Made by a program: the position numbers and the translations under genes
Assembly: GCF_003855495.1 (NCBI RefSeq)
Contig: NZ_CP034086.1
Span: 496,001-560,000, forward strand
Length of the DNA: 64,000 nt
Direction: 5' to 3'
From: Methylocystis rosea
GTDB lineage: Bacteria > Pseudomonadota > Alphaproteobacteria > Rhizobiales > Beijerinckiaceae
The notes under the pieces: generated by a model
The model's input: the letters and a program-made list of their open reading frames with translations, nothing else
What the model was told of the DNA's origin: nothing
Databases searched by the model: none
Shown: one piece after another, positions 55,336 through 64,000 of the stretch
Layout of the letters: each line of letters begins with the position of its first letter
Position numbering within the stretch: the first letter of the stretch is position 1

Positions 55336-58071
55336 ATGAGACCCGAACGCTATAATTTTGCCGAGGCGGAGCCCCGCTGGCAAAAGATTTGGGAAGAAAA
55401 ACAGTCTTTTAAGGCAGGCGACAGCGCCGGCGCGCCCAAATATTACGTGCTCGAGATGTTTCCCTATCCTTCGGGCCGGCTGCACATGGGGCATGTGCGC
55501 AATTACTCGATGGGCGACGTCATCGCGCGCTTCATGCGCGCCAGGGGCTTCGACGTCCTGCATCCGATGGGGTGGGACGCCTTCGGCCTTCCCGCCGAAA
55601 ACGCCGCGGCGCAGACCGGCGCGCATCCTGCCCAATGGACCTACGCGAATATCGCCGCGATGCGCGCGCAGCTCAAAACGCTGGGGCTGTCGCTCGACTG
55701 GTCGCGTGAGATCGCGACTTGCGATCCCGAATATTACGGGCGCCAGCAGAAGCTTTTCCTCGATTTCCTGAAAGCCGGCATCGTCGACCGTAAGAAGTCC
55801 AAGGTGAACTGGGACCCCGTTGACATGACCGTGCTCGCCAATGAGCAGGTCATCGACGGCCGCGGCTGGCGCTCAGGCGCGCTCGTCGAGCAGCGCGAGC
55901 TGACGCAGTGGTTCTTCAAGATCACCGACTATTCCGAAGAGCTGCTCGCTGCGCTCGACGATCTCGAGCGCTGGCCCGACAAGGTGCGGCTGATGCAGCG
56001 CAACTGGATCGGGCGCTCGGAAGGCATGCTCGTGCGCTTCGCGCTGGCTGAGCCGCTTGGCGAAGCGCGCGAGATCGAGGTCTTTACCACCCGCGCCGAC
56101 ACGCTGTTTGGCGCGAAATTCGTCGCGCTCGCCGCGGACCACCCGCTGGCGAAGGCCGCCGCCGAGAAGGACCCGGCGCTTGCCGCCTTCGCCGAGGAGT
56201 GCCGGCGCGGCGCGACGTCCGCTGAAGCGATCGAGACCGCGGAAAAGATGGGCTACGACACGGGGCTGCGCGTCGTTCATCCCTTCGATCCGAGCTGGAC
56301 GCTGCCGGTCTATGTCGCGAACTTCATTCTGATGGACTACGGCACGGGCGCGATCTTCGGCTGCCCGGCGCATGACCAGCGCGACTTGGATTTCGCGACG
56401 AAATATCGGCTCGGCTTCAAGGTCGTGGTCTGCCCGGAAAGCGGCGATCCCCAAGAGCTCGAAACGCAGATTGCGACAAGCGGCGAAGCCTTCGAGGCCG
56501 AGGGCAGGCTGGTCAATTCCGGTTTTCTCGACGGCCTCGCCGTGCCGCAGGCCAAGGACGAGGTCGCGAACCGTCTGACGACGACGGCGCTTTTTGGCCA
56601 TCCCCAGGGCGAGCGGAAAGTCAATTTCAAGCTGCGCGACTGGGGGATTTCGCGCCAGCGCTACTGGGGTTGCCCAATCCCGATCATCCATTGCGAGACC
56701 TGCGGGCCGGTGCCGGTTCCCGAAGCCGATCTGCCGGTGCGGCTGCCCGAAGACGTCTCCTTCGATCAGCCCGGCAATCCGCTCGATCGCCACGCAAGCT
56801 GGAAGAATGTCCCCTGTCCCTCTTGCGGCGCGCCGGCGCGGCGCGAGACCGACACGATGGACACTTTCGTCGACTCGTCCTGGTATTACGCCCGCTTCGC
56901 CGATCCGCATAATGAGACGGCGCCGGCGAGCGCCGAGGCGCTCGCGCGCTGGCTGCCGGTCGATCAATATATCGGCGGCATCGAACACGCGATTCTGCAT
57001 CTTCTCTATTCGCGCTTCTTCGCGCGCGCCATGCGCGACAGCGGCCACGCCGCGGTGGCGGAGCCCTTCGCCGGACTCTTCACCCAGGGCATGGTCGTGC
57101 ATGAAACCTATAAGAGGCAGACTGGGGAATGGGTGTCTCCCTCCGACGTTCGACTTGAATTCGTGCCGGCGTCGAGTGTTCCGAGTGCGGGCACAGCCAT
57201 TCAAACGGCAACCAGCTCTACCCCCAATGAGCCGCCGCCAGAGGGCGGTCTGAAGATTTCGACTGCCAATATTCGCGTTGCAAATCTTGTAAGCACCGGT
57301 GAGCGGCTCGAAATTGGTGCGATCGAGAAAATGTCGAAGTCGAAGAAGAACACGGTCGATCCCGACGATATCGTGGCGAGCTATGGCGCCGATACGGCGC
57401 GCCTCTTCGTCCTGTCCGACAGCCCGCCCGATCGCGACGTCATCTGGTCGGACGAGGGCGCGCAGGGCGCATGGCGCTTTGTGCAGCGCCTGTGGCGCTT
57501 GACCGGTGAACTGGGACGGGTGGCCGCGCCCGTCGGGGCTGAGCCGCCGGCGGCGTTTCACGATCTCGCGCTCGCCGTGCGCAAGGCGACGCATCGTTCG
57601 ATCGCCCAGGCGAGCGAAAATATCGAGCGGTTGCGCTTCAACAGCGCCATCGCCCGCATCCGCGAATTCGCCAATGAGCTGACCAGCGCGCTCGACGCCG
57701 TGACCGAAACGCCGGTTCCGGCCGATCTTGCCTTCGCCTTCCGCGAGGCGGCGGACGCGCTCGTTCGGCTTGTCGCGCCGATGACGCCGCATGTCGCCGA
57801 GGAGTGCTGGGCCGATTTGGGCCACAAAGGTCTGGTTGCTGAAGCGCCTTGGCCGGCGGCCGATCCTACCCTGTTGGCCCAGGAGATGATAAGCCTGCCG
57901 GTGCAGGTCAACGGCAAAAAGCGCGCCGAAATTCTTGTCGCCCATGACGCCGACGAGGAAACGATTCGCAAAGAGGCTTTGGCGCAAGATGGCGTTCAGC
58001 GCGCCATGGAAGGCAAGCCGCTGAGGAAGTTCATTCTCGTTCCGAAAAGGATCGTCAATGTGGTGGTTTGA
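55336..58071 (+). CDS. leuS: Leucyl-tRNA synthetase
   Basis: Class I synthetase charging tRNA-Leu, 911 aa. HMGH (the HIGH motif) is at residues 50-53 and KMSKS at 665-669. The CP1 editing domain is present ([20 protein letters not shown] and [20 protein letters not shown]). It is longer than a typical alphaproteobacterial LeuRS of about 870 aa: residues about 609-653, just before KMSKS, are a Ser/Thr/Pro-rich stretch (PASSVPSAG...[13 protein letters not shown]) where relatives have a much shorter linker. The ATG at 55336 gives [15 protein letters not shown]; a TTG at 55315 is an alternative. Confidence 0.95.
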   Translation: MRPERYNFAEAEPRWQKIWEEKQSFKAGDSAGAPKYYVLEMFPYPSGRLHMGHVRNYSMGDVIARFMRARGFDVLHPMGWDAFGLPAENAAAQTGAHPAQWTYANIAAMRAQLKTLGLSLDWSREIATCDPEYYGRQQKLFLDFLKAGIVDRKKSKVNWDPVDMTVLANEQVIDGRGWRSGALVEQRELTQWFFKITDYSEELLAALDDLERWPDKVRLMQRNWIGRSEGMLVRFALAEPLGEAREIEVFTTRADTLFGAKFVALAADHPLAKAAAEKDPALAAFAEECRRGATSAEAIETAEKMGYDTGLRVVHPFDPSWTLPVYVANFILMDYGTGAIFGCPAHDQRDLDFATKYRLGFKVVVCPESGDPQELETQIATSGEAFEAEGRLVNSGFLDGLAVPQAKDEVANRLTTTALFGHPQGERKVNFKLRDWGISRQRYWGCPIPIIHCETCGPVPVPEADLPVRLPEDVSFDQPGNPLDRHASWKNVPCPSCGAPARRETDTMDTFVDSSWYYARFADPHNETAPASAEALARWLPVDQYIGGIEHAILHLLYSRFFARAMRDSGHAAVAEPFAGLFTQGMVVHETYKRQTGEWVSPSDVRLEFVPASSVPSAGTAIQTATSSTPNEPPPEGGLKISTANIRVANLVSTGERLEIGAIEKMSKSKKNTVDPDDIVASYGADTARLFVLSDSPPDRDVIWSDEGAQGAWRFVQRLWRLTGELGRVAAPVGAEPPAAFHDLALAVRKATHRSIAQASENIERLRFNSAIARIREFANELTSALDAVTETPVPADLAFAFREAADALVRLVAPMTPHVAEECWADLGHKGLVAEAPWPAADPTLLAQEMISLPVQVNGKKRAEILVAHDADEETIRKEALAQDGVQRAMEGKPLRKFILVPKRIVNVVV

Positions 58072-58122
58072 AACCGCATGTCGCGCGTCCCAGGCTTTCC
58101 GCGTTTCGAGCGACCCACAAAG

Positions 58123-58234
58123 CCCTCACCCTGAGGAGCGCCTGAAAGGCGCGTCTCGAAGGGTCGAGGGCTCCTCGCTGCGCCTTCTGGAGCATCCTTC
58201 GAGACGCCCGCTGCGCGGGCTCCTCAGGATGAGG
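58123..58234. repeat. Palindromic repeat pair between leuS and lptE
   Basis: The first unit starts CCCTCACCCTGAGGAGCG with inner CGCCTGAAAGGCG and ends TCTCGAAGGGTCGAGGG; the second, inverted, is CATCCTTCGAGACGCCCGCTGCGCGGGCTCCTCAGGATGAGG in pieces. Same family as 14416-14535 and 31801-31852. The ATG in the final AGGATGAGG is the first in-frame start of lptE. Confidence 0.75.
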
Positions 58235-58774
58235 CTCCTGGTCGTGATGGCCGCCTTTTCCGCCGCCTTGCCGCTCGCCGGCTGCATCCAGCCGCTTTAT
58301 GCGCCGGCAGGATTTGGGCTCGACTCCGCGCCGCTCGCGGCCGAGCTGCATTCGATCGCGGTCGACGAAATTCCGCAGCGGCTCGGCCACTATGTCCGCA
58401 ATGAGCTGATCTTCGGCCTGAACGGCACCGGCTCGCAGCCGCCGCCGCGCTACCGGCTGATGGTCGTGCTCCGCGAGCGCGTGCAGACGCCGATTCTCGA
58501 CACTGTGACCGGCCGCGCCACATCGGCGACGGTGATCGTCGACGCCGAATATCGGCTCGTCACCATCCCTGATGAGGTGGAGGTCACGAAGGGCATCGCT
58601 TTCAACGTCGCGAGCTACGATCGTTTCTCGAACCGTTTCTCCAATGTGCGCGCCGCACGCGACGCAGAGATCCGTAACGCGCGGGTCATCGCCGATTCGA
58701 TCCGCACCAGAATCGCCACCGTGCTCGCTACGCGCCTGTCGCCTGTCCCGGCTCCCGCCGTCGTTCGCTATTGA
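58229..58774 (+). CDS. lptE: LPS assembly lipoprotein LptE
   Basis: Outer-membrane lipoprotein that plugs LptD and helps insert lipopolysaccharide; 181 aa. The signal peptide ends in the lipobox LAGC (residue 19), then IQPLYAP at the mature start, the usual LptE pattern. The body contains IPQRLGHYVRNELIF and DAEYRL segments typical of alphaproteobacterial LptE. The ATG at 58229 lies in a palindromic repeat, and another ATG six codons on (58247) is an alternative. In relatives lptE directly follows leuS and precedes holA; here a 157-base repeat-bearing spacer separates leuS from it. Confidence 0.88.
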   Translation: MRLLVVMAAFSAALPLAGCIQPLYAPAGFGLDSAPLAAELHSIAVDEIPQRLGHYVRNELIFGLNGTGSQPPPRYRLMVVLRERVQTPILDTVTGRATSATVIVDAEYRLVTIPDEVEVTKGIAFNVASYDRFSNRFSNVRAARDAEIRNARVIADSIRTRIATVLATRLSPVPAPAVVRY

Positions 58775-58799
58775 CGGCGGAGGCGGACGATAGCGCCTC

Positions 58800-59825
58800 A
58801 TGACGGCGGTCAAGAGTCGCGACGCCGAACGCTTCATCGCCGCGCCGCCCGAGGGCGTCTTTCTTTTCCTGGTCTTCGGCTCCGACGCGGGCATGGTGCG
58901 TGAGCGCGCGCTCGCGCTCGTCTCAAAACGCGTCGACGATCGCCGCGATCCCTTCCAATTCGTCGAGATGAGCGGCGATGGCGTCGCCTCCGACCCGCTT
59001 GCGCTGCTCGACGAGGCCAACACCACGCCGCTCTTTGGCGGACGGCGCGCCATCCTCGTCGAGACCGGCGCCAAATCCGTCATTCCGGCGCTGACCTCGC
59101 TTATCGGCGCCCCGCCCGCGCATTGCACGGTCGTGCTGACCGCTGGCGCGCTAAGGCGTGACGCGCCGCTACGCAAGCTGGTCGAGGGCGCCAAGCAGGG
59201 CGCGGCGATCGAGTGCCAGCCCGACGCGGAAGCGGATTTGCAGGCGCTGATCGATCGCAGCCTGCGCGACGCCGGCCTTGTCGTCAGTCCCGAGGCCCGC
59301 AGCCTGCTGCTCGGCGCGCTTGGAGAAGACCGGCTGATGAGTCGCGCCGAGCTTGAAAAGCTCGCGCTCTATATGCACGGCCGCGAGCATGTCGAAGCAC
59401 AGGACGTTGAAGCGATCGTCGCGCATGCCTCGAACATCGCGTCGGATCGCATGGTGACGGCGGCTTTCGCGGGCGCCGCCGATATCGGCGCTGCCCTCGA
59501 CGCCTATTTCGCGCAGGACGGCGACGCGCAGCAGCTTGTCATCGGGGCTCTGCGCTACGCCGTGGCGCTTCACCGCGCCCGTCTCGCCATGGAGCGCGAG
59601 GGCGGGCGACCTGACGCCGGCGTTTCGGCGCTGATGCGTGCGGGCTTTGGCTTCATGCACCGCGCGCTGATGGATGAACAGCTCAAGAGCTGGTCATCCG
59701 CGCGGCTTGGCGCGCTGATAGAGCCGCTGCGCGCCGCACAGATGCGGGCGCGCGCCAACGCCGGCGTGGCGCAGATGGAGGCCGAGCGCGCGCTGTGGAA
59801 CGTCGCGCGCGCGGCGCGGCGATGA
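58800..59825 (+). CDS. holA: DNA polymerase III subunit delta
   Basis: Clamp-loader subunit that opens the beta sliding clamp; 341 aa. The N-terminal AAA+-like domain has FLFLVFGSDAGMVRERALALV and a central three-helix bundle precedes the collar. The alphaproteobacterial segment AITSLIGAPPAHCTVVLTAG-like stretch is present in variant form near residue 97. The ATG start at 58800 follows lptE by 25 bases, matching the conserved leuS-lptE-holA order. Confidence 0.93.
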   Translation: MTAVKSRDAERFIAAPPEGVFLFLVFGSDAGMVRERALALVSKRVDDRRDPFQFVEMSGDGVASDPLALLDEANTTPLFGGRRAILVETGAKSVIPALTSLIGAPPAHCTVVLTAGALRRDAPLRKLVEGAKQGAAIECQPDAEADLQALIDRSLRDAGLVVSPEARSLLLGALGEDRLMSRAELEKLALYMHGREHVEAQDVEAIVAHASNIASDRMVTAAFAGAADIGAALDAYFAQDGDAQQLVIGALRYAVALHRARLAMEREGGRPDAGVSALMRAGFGFMHRALMDEQLKSWSSARLGALIEPLRAAQMRARANAGVAQMEAERALWNVARAARR

Positions 59826-59835
59826 GCGGGCGGCG

Positions 59836-60486
59836 TCAGTCCCGATCCGGCGCGCCGAGAGGAAAATAAGCGCGATATGGTCTTGCTTCGTCGACGGCTC
59901 TCGCGAAGGAGGGACGCGCGAGCAGCCGCTGGCGATAGGCCTTTACATTGACCAGCGCGTTGTCGATGGGGTGCGCCCAGTCGGCGTAGAAAAGCGCCGG
60001 CGCCGCCGCGCAATCCGCGAGCGAGAAATCCTCTCCCGCCGCCCATTCCCGACCTTCCATCTTTTCGTTGAGCCAGCCGTATGCGGTGTCGAGCGACCGA
60101 CGCGCGTCGGCGACTCCAAATGAATCGCGACTTTCTTCGGGCCGCAGACGATCCAACACGATCTTTTGCATCGGCGTCATGACGTAATTGTCGAAGAACC
60201 GATCCATGAAGCGGACCTCGACCGCATGCGCATCGCGCGGCACGAGCGCCGTCCGGCCCGGATAGTGGAGGTCGAGATATTCAACGATGACGCTGGCCTC
60301 CATGACGCTGCGATCATCATCGAGCAGAAGCGGAAAGCGCTTGATCGGCCAAAGGCCGATCCATTCGGCTTCCGCCTGCTTGTCCTCAAGCGACCGAAAC
60401 TGAAAAGGCGTCTCGTTCTCGTAAAGCGCAATCAGCGCCTTTTGCGTATAGGACGAAAACGGATGCCCATAGAGCTTCGGCGTCAT
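59836..60486 (-). CDS. Glutathione S-transferase family protein
   Basis: A 216-aa GST. The thioredoxin-like N-terminal domain (MTPKLYGHPFSSYTQKALIALYE) contains the usual serine positions, IKRFPLLLDDDRSVMEASVIVEYLDLHYPG is the substrate-binding edge with cis-proline, and the helical C-terminal domain follows. Its start (60486) overlaps the stop of the DUF1428 gene. The three genes GST, DUF1428 and VOC form an operon next to an HxlR regulator, suggesting response to an electrophilic or toxic compound. Confidence 0.88.
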   Translation of the reverse strand: MTPKLYGHPFSSYTQKALIALYENETPFQFRSLEDKQAEAEWIGLWPIKRFPLLLDDDRSVMEASVIVEYLDLHYPGRTALVPRDAHAVEVRFMDRFFDNYVMTPMQKIVLDRLRPEESRDSFGVADARRSLDTAYGWLNEKMEGREWAAGEDFSLADCAAAPALFYADWAHPIDNALVNVKAYRQRLLARPSFARAVDEARPYRAYFPLGAPDRD

Positions 60487-60842
60487 CACGCTTTCACATC
60501 GAGCAGAGGCTCGAAGCCGCCAAAGATCATCCGCTTGCCGTCGAAGGGCATATCGCCGAGCGCCTTCATGCGCGGATCCTCATACATTTTCTTGTGGCTC
60601 GCGTCGCGTATGTCCTTCGACGGCCAGACGATCCATGAGAAAACCACCTGCTCGCCGGATTGCGCTGCAACCGCGCGTTTGAAGTCGGTGAGCTTGCCGT
60701 CAGGCAAATCGTCGCCCCAGCATTCCATCAGTTCCAGCGCGCCGAATTCCTTGAAGATCGGCCAGGCGAGTGCGGCCATTTTCCTGTAGGCGTCCTTGTT
60801 TTCCGCCGGCACGGGAATCACGAAACCGTCGACATAGCTCAT
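60486..60842 (-). CDS. DUF1428 domain protein
   Basis: A 118-aa dimeric alpha-beta barrel-like protein of the DUF1428 (YbaA) family, beginning MSYVDGFVIPVPAENKDAYR, with ELMECWGDDLPDG and FSWIVWPSKDIRDA as hallmarks. Function is unknown. The ATG at 60842 has an AAGGAG site and overlaps the upstream VOC gene by four bases. Confidence 0.88.
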   Translation of the reverse strand: MSYVDGFVIPVPAENKDAYRKMAALAWPIFKEFGALELMECWGDDLPDGKLTDFKRAVAAQSGEQVVFSWIVWPSKDIRDASHKKMYEDPRMKALGDMPFDGKRMIFGGFEPLLDVKA

Positions 60843-61291
60843 TGCGCCGCTCCTTCCTTCTGACAGGTCTTTTCTTGTTGGCATGCCTTCGATGCCGCCT
60901 CGGCGTCCATCCACATAATCTCCCAGATATGACCGTCGAGATCTTCGAAGCTGCGGCCATACATGAAGCCGAAATCCTGGGTCGGCGTAGGATCTGCCGC
61001 GCCGCCGGCGCGCGTCGCCTTTTCCACGACGGCGTCAACATCGGCGCGACTGTCGGCCGAAATACAGATCAGAACTTCTGCGCTCCTATGCGCATCGGCG
61101 ATCTCTTTCGTCGTGAACTGACGGAATTTCTCATGGGTCAAAAGCATCGCGTGAATGGTGTCGGAGAAAACCAGGCAGGACCCGGTATGGTCGGAGAACT
61201 GCGGGTTCTTCCTGGCCCCGACCGCCTCGTAGAAAGCGGTCGCCCTGGGCAGATCGGCGACCGGAAGATTGATGAAAACAAGCTTGGACAT
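60839..61291 (-). CDS. VOC family (glyoxalase/dioxygenase-like) protein
   Basis: A 150-aa vicinal-oxygen-chelate protein. It begins MSKLVFINLPVADLPRATAFYEAVGARKNPQFS and ends with the FGFMYGRSFEDLDGHIWEIMWMD motif, a subgroup usually linked to DUF1428 genes. A Cys/Lys-rich tail follows. The substrate is unknown. It is the first gene of the operon with DUF1428 and GST. Confidence 0.9.
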   Translation of the reverse strand: MSKLVFINLPVADLPRATAFYEAVGARKNPQFSDHTGSCLVFSDTIHAMLLTHEKFRQFTTKEIADAHRSAEVLICISADSRADVDAVVEKATRAGGAADPTPTQDFGFMYGRSFEDLDGHIWEIMWMDAEAASKACQQEKTCQKEGAAQ

Positions 61292-61330
61292 GGACGCTCC
61301 TCAAACCGCACGTTGCCGAACCTACCGCAC

Positions 61331-61370
61331 AAGTTATAAAATGCAACAATGAAGTTAGTAAAAATAACTA
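61331..61370. promoter_or_regulatory. Direct repeats between HxlR gene and VOC operon
   Basis: AAGTTA occurs at 61331-61336 and again at 61352-61357, 21 bases apart (two helical turns), within an AT-rich stretch unlike the surroundings. The HxlR start codon lies between them. Likely a binding site for the divergent HxlR regulator, and it also includes a TATAA-like -10 for either direction. Confidence 0.4.
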
Positions 61371-62047
61371 AAAAGACCCAGGATAAGAGTCGCCCTTCCA
61401 CGCGCACCTATGATGACGCCTGCGGCGCCGCCCATGCGCTCGATCTTATTGGCGAACGCTGGGCGCTGCTGGTGATGCGCGAACTGATGTTCGGCCCGAA
61501 AAGATTCAGCGACCTGCGCGCCGATCTTCCCGGAATCAGCGCCAATGTGCTGACCCAGCGGCTGGAGCGGCTGGAGGACATCGGCGCGCTGAGCCGGCGC
61601 AAGCTGCCGCCCCCGGCGGCGAGCCATGTCTATGAATTGACGCCCTGGGGCTATGAGATCGAGCCGGTCTTGGGCGTCCTCGGCCGCTGGGCGGCGCGCT
61701 CGCCGCTGCACGACCCGACGCTGCCTTTGAGCGCGGCCTCGCTGATGCTGTCGTTCAAGACGATGTTCGACGCGAGCAGGGCGAAGGGACTGAACGTGCG
61801 CGTCGGGTTTCGCATCGGCGACGAGACGTTCCTGGTGCAGATCCATAGCGGCGCATGCGAGGCTGCGCGGCAAGCATTGGATGGAGCCGACGTCGTCTTC
61901 GCCGGGCCGGCGAGGGCGATCGCCGCGGTGGTCTATGGCGGCGCGCCGCTTCAGGCGCTTGAGGCTGAGAAGGCGCTTTGGGTCGAGGGCGACCGCGCGC
62001 TCGCCGAACGCTTCACCAAGCTCTTTCCGCTGCCGCAAAAAGCGTGA
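61349..62047 (+). CDS. HxlR-type transcriptional regulator with extra C-terminal domain
   Basis: A 232-aa regulator. The HxlR winged helix is clear (CGAAHALDLIGERWALLVMRELMFGPKRFSDLRADLPGISANVLTQRLERLEDIGALSR). A second domain of about 100 residues (residues 130-232) resembles an SCP2-type lipid/ligand-binding fold, a known architecture. The N-terminal codons are AT-rich. It is divergent from the VOC-DUF1428-GST operon and probably controls it in response to reactive compounds. No ribosome site is seen, so translation may be leaderless. Confidence 0.85.
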   Translation: MKLVKITKKTQDKSRPSTRTYDDACGAAHALDLIGERWALLVMRELMFGPKRFSDLRADLPGISANVLTQRLERLEDIGALSRRKLPPPAASHVYELTPWGYEIEPVLGVLGRWAARSPLHDPTLPLSAASLMLSFKTMFDASRAKGLNVRVGFRIGDETFLVQIHSGACEAARQALDGADVVFAGPARAIAAVVYGGAPLQALEAEKALWVEGDRALAERFTKLFPLPQKA

Positions 62048-62050
62048 GGA

Positions 62051-62740
62051 TCACGCCGCGCTGGCGAGGCTCTCGAAAAGCCCGCGGCCGTCGGTTCCGC
62101 CGACGAGCGCGTCGATGAGATTTTCAGGATGCGGCATCAGGCCGAGCACATTGCGCCTGTCCGAATAAATGCCGGCGATATCGTTGCGCGAGCCGTTGGG
62201 ATTAGCCTCGCCGCCGACGTTGCCGGCGGAGTCGCAATAGCGGAAGGCGACGAGGCCTTCGCCCTCCAGACGCTCGATCGTCGCATCGTCGGCCTCGTAA
62301 TTGCCCTCGCCATGCGCAATGCAGACTTCGATCGTCTGGCCCTTTGCGTATTGTCGCGTGAAGGCGGTGTCGTTGCGTTCGACCTTGAGATGCTGCATCC
62401 GACAGACGAAGCGCAAATTGGCGTTGCGCATCAGCACGCCCGGCAGAAGCCCGCTTTCGCAGAGAATCTGGAAGCCGTTGCAGACGCCCAGCACCAGTCC
62501 GCCGCGCGCGGCATGCGCGCGCACAGCGTCCATGATGGCGGCGCGGCCGGCGATCGCGCCGCAGCGCAGATAATCGCCGTAGGAAAAGCCTCCGGGCAAT
62601 ACGACAAGGTCCGTCCCGGCGGGGAGCTCGTGGTCGGCGTGCCACAGCATCGACGGCGAACGCCCCGTCGCCTGTGTCAGCGCGCGGGCCATGTCGCCTT
62701 CGCGATTGGAGCCGGGGAAAACGACGACAGCGGCTTTCAT
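62051..62740 (-). CDS. purQ: Phosphoribosylformylglycinamidine synthase subunit PurQ
   Basis: Glutamine amidotransferase subunit of FGAM synthase (purine synthesis, fourth step); 229 aa. The catalytic triad is readable: C87 in [10 protein letters not shown]204 and E206 in LMPHPEN. It works with PurL and PurS. The ATG at 62740 overlaps the purS stop in a TGATG. It converges on the HxlR gene with three bases between stops. purL is beyond or elsewhere, not in the window. Confidence 0.95.
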   Translation of the reverse strand: MKAAVVVFPGSNREGDMARALTQATGRSPSMLWHADHELPAGTDLVVLPGGFSYGDYLRCGAIAGRAAIMDAVRAHAARGGLVLGVCNGFQILCESGLLPGVLMRNANLRFVCRMQHLKVERNDTAFTRQYAKGQTIEVCIAHGEGNYEADDATIERLEGEGLVAFRYCDSAGNVGGEANPNGSRNDIAGIYSDRRNVLGLMPHPENLIDALVGGTDGRGLFESLASAA

Positions 62741-62976
62741 CACAGATCGATCTGATAGTTTTCGATCACGGTATTGGCGAGCAGCTTCTCGCAGGCCGCC
62801 TGCAACTGCGCCTTGGCGGCGCTGGCATCGGCGCCCGCGAGCTCCACGTCGAACACCTTGCCTTGCCGCACGCTTGCGACGCCTTCGACGCCAAGCGATT
62901 TCAGCGCGCCTTCGATCGCCTTGCCTTGCGGATCGAGGACGCCGGATTTGAGGGTGACGACGACGCGGGCTTTCAT
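62740..62976 (-). CDS. purS: Phosphoribosylformylglycinamidine synthase subunit PurS
   Basis: The 78-aa small subunit that bridges PurQ and PurL. The sequence [20 protein letters not shown] and NPVIENYQ-like [10 protein letters not shown] end match the family. Start at 62976 (MKARVVV) has a GGAA site. The stop overlaps the purQ start. Confidence 0.92.
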   Translation of the reverse strand: MKARVVVTLKSGVLDPQGKAIEGALKSLGVEGVASVRQGKVFDVELAGADASAAKAQLQAACEKLLANTVIENYQIDL

Positions 62977-63042
62977 GCGCTGTTCCAAGTTCAGAAGATG
63001 GCGGAACGGTTACTGGCTCGACGCGCGAAGCGCAAGCCGGCG

Positions 63043-63606
63043 CTAGAGCAGACCCGTGCCGCGATAGATCTCGCGCAAGTCCATGCACGCGCCGATGACG
63101 GGCAGGTCGAGCACGCTCTCCGCCGTCTCGAAACGGCGCTCGGCGAAGTCGTTGGCGCGATCGAAGGACACGACTTCAACCGCGTCCTGCGCGATGACCA
63201 CATACTGTCTGAGCGACGGCAGCGTCGCATAGGCTTTCCGTTTCCAGCGCAGATCCTTGTTCGCTGTGGATGGAGAAAGAACCTCAAACGCGATGATCAT
63301 ATCGTCGCATTCGACGCCAGTGAACGTCGCGGGTCGAATCAGAACGTCAGGAACTGGCACGCTGATGTCGGAAATGCGGACGCCCAGCCCCGGCAGCACC
63401 TCCCAAGGAGCGCTGGTCTCGCGCGCCAGCGCATCTAGCAGTACCGTGAGATTGCGAATGATCGTCTGATGCAGACGGCTGGCCGTGGCGTTCAAGACCG
63501 GCTCCCCTTCGATCAGCTCCCATTTTTCGTCGTCGGGACGCGTCGCGGTGAACGCGAAGAATTCCTCCGCGCGCATCGGACCTGAATCGAGATGAGGAAC
63601 GCCCAT
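63043..63606 (-). CDS. Uma2 family endonuclease-like protein
   Basis: A 187-aa protein of the Uma2 (DUF820) family with a PD-(D/E)XK-like fold. Candidate catalytic residues are D118 (PVPDVLIRP), E136-type position in [11 protein letters not shown], and the following lysine-containing [17 protein letters not shown] stretch. The family is abundant and of unknown physiological role. It lies inside the purC-purS-purQ gene run, 19 bases after purC and 66 bases before purS, so it is probably co-transcribed. Confidence 0.82.
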   Translation of the reverse strand: MGVPHLDSGPMRAEEFFAFTATRPDDEKWELIEGEPVLNATASRLHQTIIRNLTVLLDALARETSAPWEVLPGLGVRISDISVPVPDVLIRPATFTGVECDDMIIAFEVLSPSTANKDLRWKRKAYATLPSLRQYVVIAQDAVEVVSFDRANDFAERRFETAESVLDLPVIGACMDLREIYRGTGLL

Positions 63607-63625
63607 GGCGGCCCTTCGGGATTGC

Positions 63626-64000
63626 CTACTGCACGAGCTTCGGCGCGCCGGTGCGGATCGTCTCGTTTTCTTGCATGATGCCGAGACGGCGCGCGACTTC
63701 GGTATAAGCCTCGACCAGCCCGCCCAAGTCGCGGCGAAAGCGATCCTTGTCGAGTTTGTCGTTCGACTTGATGTCCCACAGCCGGCAGCTGTCGGGCGAA
63801 ATCTCGTCGGCGACGACGATTCGCATCATGTCGCCTTCCCAGAGCCGACCGCATTCCATCTTGAAGTCGACGAGGCGGATGCCGACGCCGAGGAAGAGCC
63901 CGGAGAGAAAATCGTTGACGCGGATGGCGAGCGCCATGACGTCGTCGATCTCCTGGGGAGTCGCCCAGCCGAAGGCGGTGATATGCTCCTCGGACACCAT
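63626..64000 (-). CDS. purC: SAICAR synthetase (purC), 3' part, cut by window edge
   Basis: The C-terminal 124 residues of phosphoribosylaminoimidazole-succinocarboxamide synthase. [14 protein letters not shown] and the [30 protein letters not shown] block are family signatures. The reading frame continues beyond the window, so the true start is outside. It heads the purC-uma2-purS-purQ run. Confidence 0.92.
   Translation of the reverse strand: MVSEEHITAFGWATPQEIDDVMALAIRVNDFLSGLFLGVGIRLVDFKMECGRLWEGDMMRIVVADEISPDSCRLWDIKSNDKLDKDRFRRDLGGLVEAYTEVARRLGIMQENETIRTGAPKLVQ

Noticed and set aside
55873..57987. 704-codon frame antisense to leuS
   Set aside because: Shadow of the synthetase, rich in Arg/Asp/Ala with no recognisable domain.

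Overview
The window looks like a chromosomal segment of a GC-rich alphaproteobacterium, most likely order Hyphomicrobiales. The beta and beta' RNA polymerase subunits, RpoH with its family box, ParE, GlnE, ArgJ, LptE, HolA and a PurS/PurQ/PurC set are all of alphaproteobacterial type, and the intergenic palindromic repeats and families such as DUF2244, DUF815, DUF3422 and HWE kinases fit that group. A methanotroph-like relative (Methylocystis/Methylosinus) is my impression only. No rRNA, tRNA, CRISPR array, prophage, insertion sequence or plasmid function was seen.

Region by region. 1-9.8 kb: rpoC, rpoB, rplL and rplJ on the minus strand, with a terminator after rpoC and a perfect stem-loop between rplL and rpoB. 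10.3-14.4 kb: a small secreted protein, pheT and pheS. 14.6-18.1 kb: a phosphate acyltransferase, a DUF2380/3280-like exported protein, a YgjP-type metallopeptidase, a Sco-type copper chaperone and a small periplasmic protein. 18.2-23.2 kb: a HerA-like DUF853 ATPase, the heat-shock sigma factor rpoH, and a two-gene membrane/protease unit (DUF898, M48). 23.3-29.6 kb: an SDR oxidoreductase, an SsuABC-like ABC transporter, a DUF559 nuclease gene bracketed by two copies of a palindromic repeat, a flavodiiron-type MBL protein and a membrane alpha/beta hydrolase.

29.7-44.8 kb: parE, an HWE histidine kinase, a lipoprotein with mutT, argJ, a parvulin-type PPIase, glnE facing a DUF815 ATPase, a cysteine-rich secreted protein, nth facing a DUF2244 protein, DedA, a small conserved-looking protein and glyoxalase I. 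44.9-55.2 kb: a zinc-type CDF exporter, xseB, DUF3422, phosphoglucomutase, a Gly/Trp-rich secreted protein, a cNMP-binding protein with an atypical response regulator, an L,D-transpeptidase, a YggS-type PLP protein, an HdeD-like protein and two methyltransferases. 55.3-64 kb: leuS, lptE and holA; a GST/DUF1428/VOC operon facing an HxlR regulator; and purQ, purS, a Uma2 nuclease and the 3' part of purC.

Most of the content is housekeeping. The distinctive feature is at least five families of palindromic intergenic repeats, mostly arranged as inverted pairs. They sit inside or beside core operons (rpoB-rpoC, pheS-pheT, leuS-lptE), and some appear to supply the start or stop codon of the neighbouring gene. 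The strongest candidate for something undescribed is the DUF559 gene, which lies between two copies of one repeat and ends inside it.
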